Shown in pieces: positions 63,737 to 64,000 of a stretch of 64,000 nucleotides of DNA; positions within the stretch are counted from its first letter, which is position 1; each line of letters begins with the position of its first letter. The position numbers and the translations under genes were made by a program. Under the pieces are notes generated by a model. It saw nothing but the letters and a program-made list of their open reading frames with translations, made no database searches and was not told the origin of the DNA. The DNA is from Bartonella melophagi K-2C (GTDB taxonomy: Bacteria; Pseudomonadota; Alphaproteobacteria; Rhizobiales; Rhizobiaceae), in the NCBI RefSeq assembly GCF_000278255.1, contig NZ_JH725081.1:162484-226483 (forward strand). The letters run 5' to 3'.

Positions 63737-64000
63737 ATGAATTGGATTACAAATTATGTTCGTCCTAAAATTAATTCTATATTAGGTCGCCGCGAAATTC
63801 CAGACAATCTATGGATCAAAGATCCTATTAATGGTGAAATGGTATTTCATAAAGATTTAGAAGCTAATCAATATGTGAGTCCTTCTTCTGGTCATCACAT
63901 GCGCATTAGTGCTAAAAATCGTCTCATGCATTTTTTTGATGATGGTGTTTATACATTACTTGAAAATCCAAAAGTTGTCACAGACCCATTAAAATTTCGC
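63737..64000 (+). CDS. accD: Acetyl-CoA carboxylase carboxyltransferase beta subunit, N-terminal part (runs off the right edge)
   Basis: The first 88 codons are visible. [20 protein letters not shown] is the typical alphaproteobacterial AccD start, followed by [20 protein letters not shown] and [19 protein letters not shown] lies seven bases before the ATG. The zinc-ribbon region that has four Cys in E. coli AccD (C-x2-C...C-x2-C) contains no Cys here. The enzyme transfers carboxyl to acetyl-CoA in fatty acid synthesis, with AccA. Confidence 0.92.
   Translation, partial: MNWITNYVRPKINSILGRREIPDNLWIKDPINGEMVFHKDLEANQYVSPSSGHHMRISAKNRLMHFFDDGVYTLLENPKVVTDPLKFR

Overview
The window is chromosomal DNA of an AT-rich alphaproteobacterium of the order Rhizobiales, almost certainly a Bartonella. 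The evidence is the ChvG/ChvI-type pair known in Bartonella as BatS/BatR, the Rhizobiales-type cyclic beta-1,2-glucan synthase, the DUF1150 protein, the alphaproteobacterial AccD lacking zinc-ribbon cysteines, low GC, and long gene-free gaps typical of a reduced host-restricted genome. The genus is inferred from gene content and protein style, not from a database match. I saw no tRNA, rRNA, CRISPR array, insertion sequence or prophage.

Layout. 0-4.7 kb: the 3' end of ndvB, pncB, a possible 33-codon membrane peptide and a DUF454 protein. 4.8-8.6 kb: a minus-strand small RNA gene with anti-Shine-Dalgarno loops, then the sitABCD (yfe) manganese/iron importer behind a perfect Mur/Fur-type palindrome. 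8.8-14 kb: pheT, pheS, rplT, rpmI and nth on the minus strand, with a GC-rich leader hairpin before rpmI and a terminator before pheS. 14.5-25.1 kb: DUF1150, a lysozyme-fold lipoprotein, rmuC, the tightly packed def-fmt-truA operon, a LOG protein, dapD, lepA, an EamA transporter and argB. 25.1-30.8 kb: a 1.2 kb gene desert, dnaJ, dnaK and a copper chaperone. 31.6-38.9 kb: batR-batS, thpR, grpE and hrcA. 38.2-46.2 kb: rdgB-hemW, dapE, a YgjP-type metallopeptidase with an alpha/beta hydrolase, infC (starting at ATT) and an MsbA-like exporter. 46.2-52.8 kb: tamA-tamB. 53.2-64 kb: comM, gyrB, ubiE-ubiB, a coaBC gene carrying an N-terminal FitA-like DNA-binding domain, an EI24/CysZ membrane protein and the start of accD.

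How the genes work together. Most are core housekeeping genes: translation (infC, rpmI, rplT, pheST, def, fmt, truA, lepA), protein folding and heat shock (dnaK, dnaJ, grpE, hrcA), lysine/diaminopimelate synthesis (dapD, dapE), NAD, CoA, ubiquinone and heme functions (pncB, coaBC, ubiE, ubiB, hemW), and the cell envelope (ndvB, tamAB, exporter, accD). The host-related layer is batRS, metal acquisition through sitABCD, and tamAB.

The most interesting signals are (1) the ribbon-helix-helix/CoaBC fusion with an inverted repeat just upstream, (2) the alpha-r14/NfeR1-like small RNA, (3) the ATT start of infC, (4) the structured leader of rpmI-rplT, and (5) long perfect hairpins in gene-free DNA. 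No obviously new multi-gene system, such as a defence island or biosynthetic cluster, is visible.
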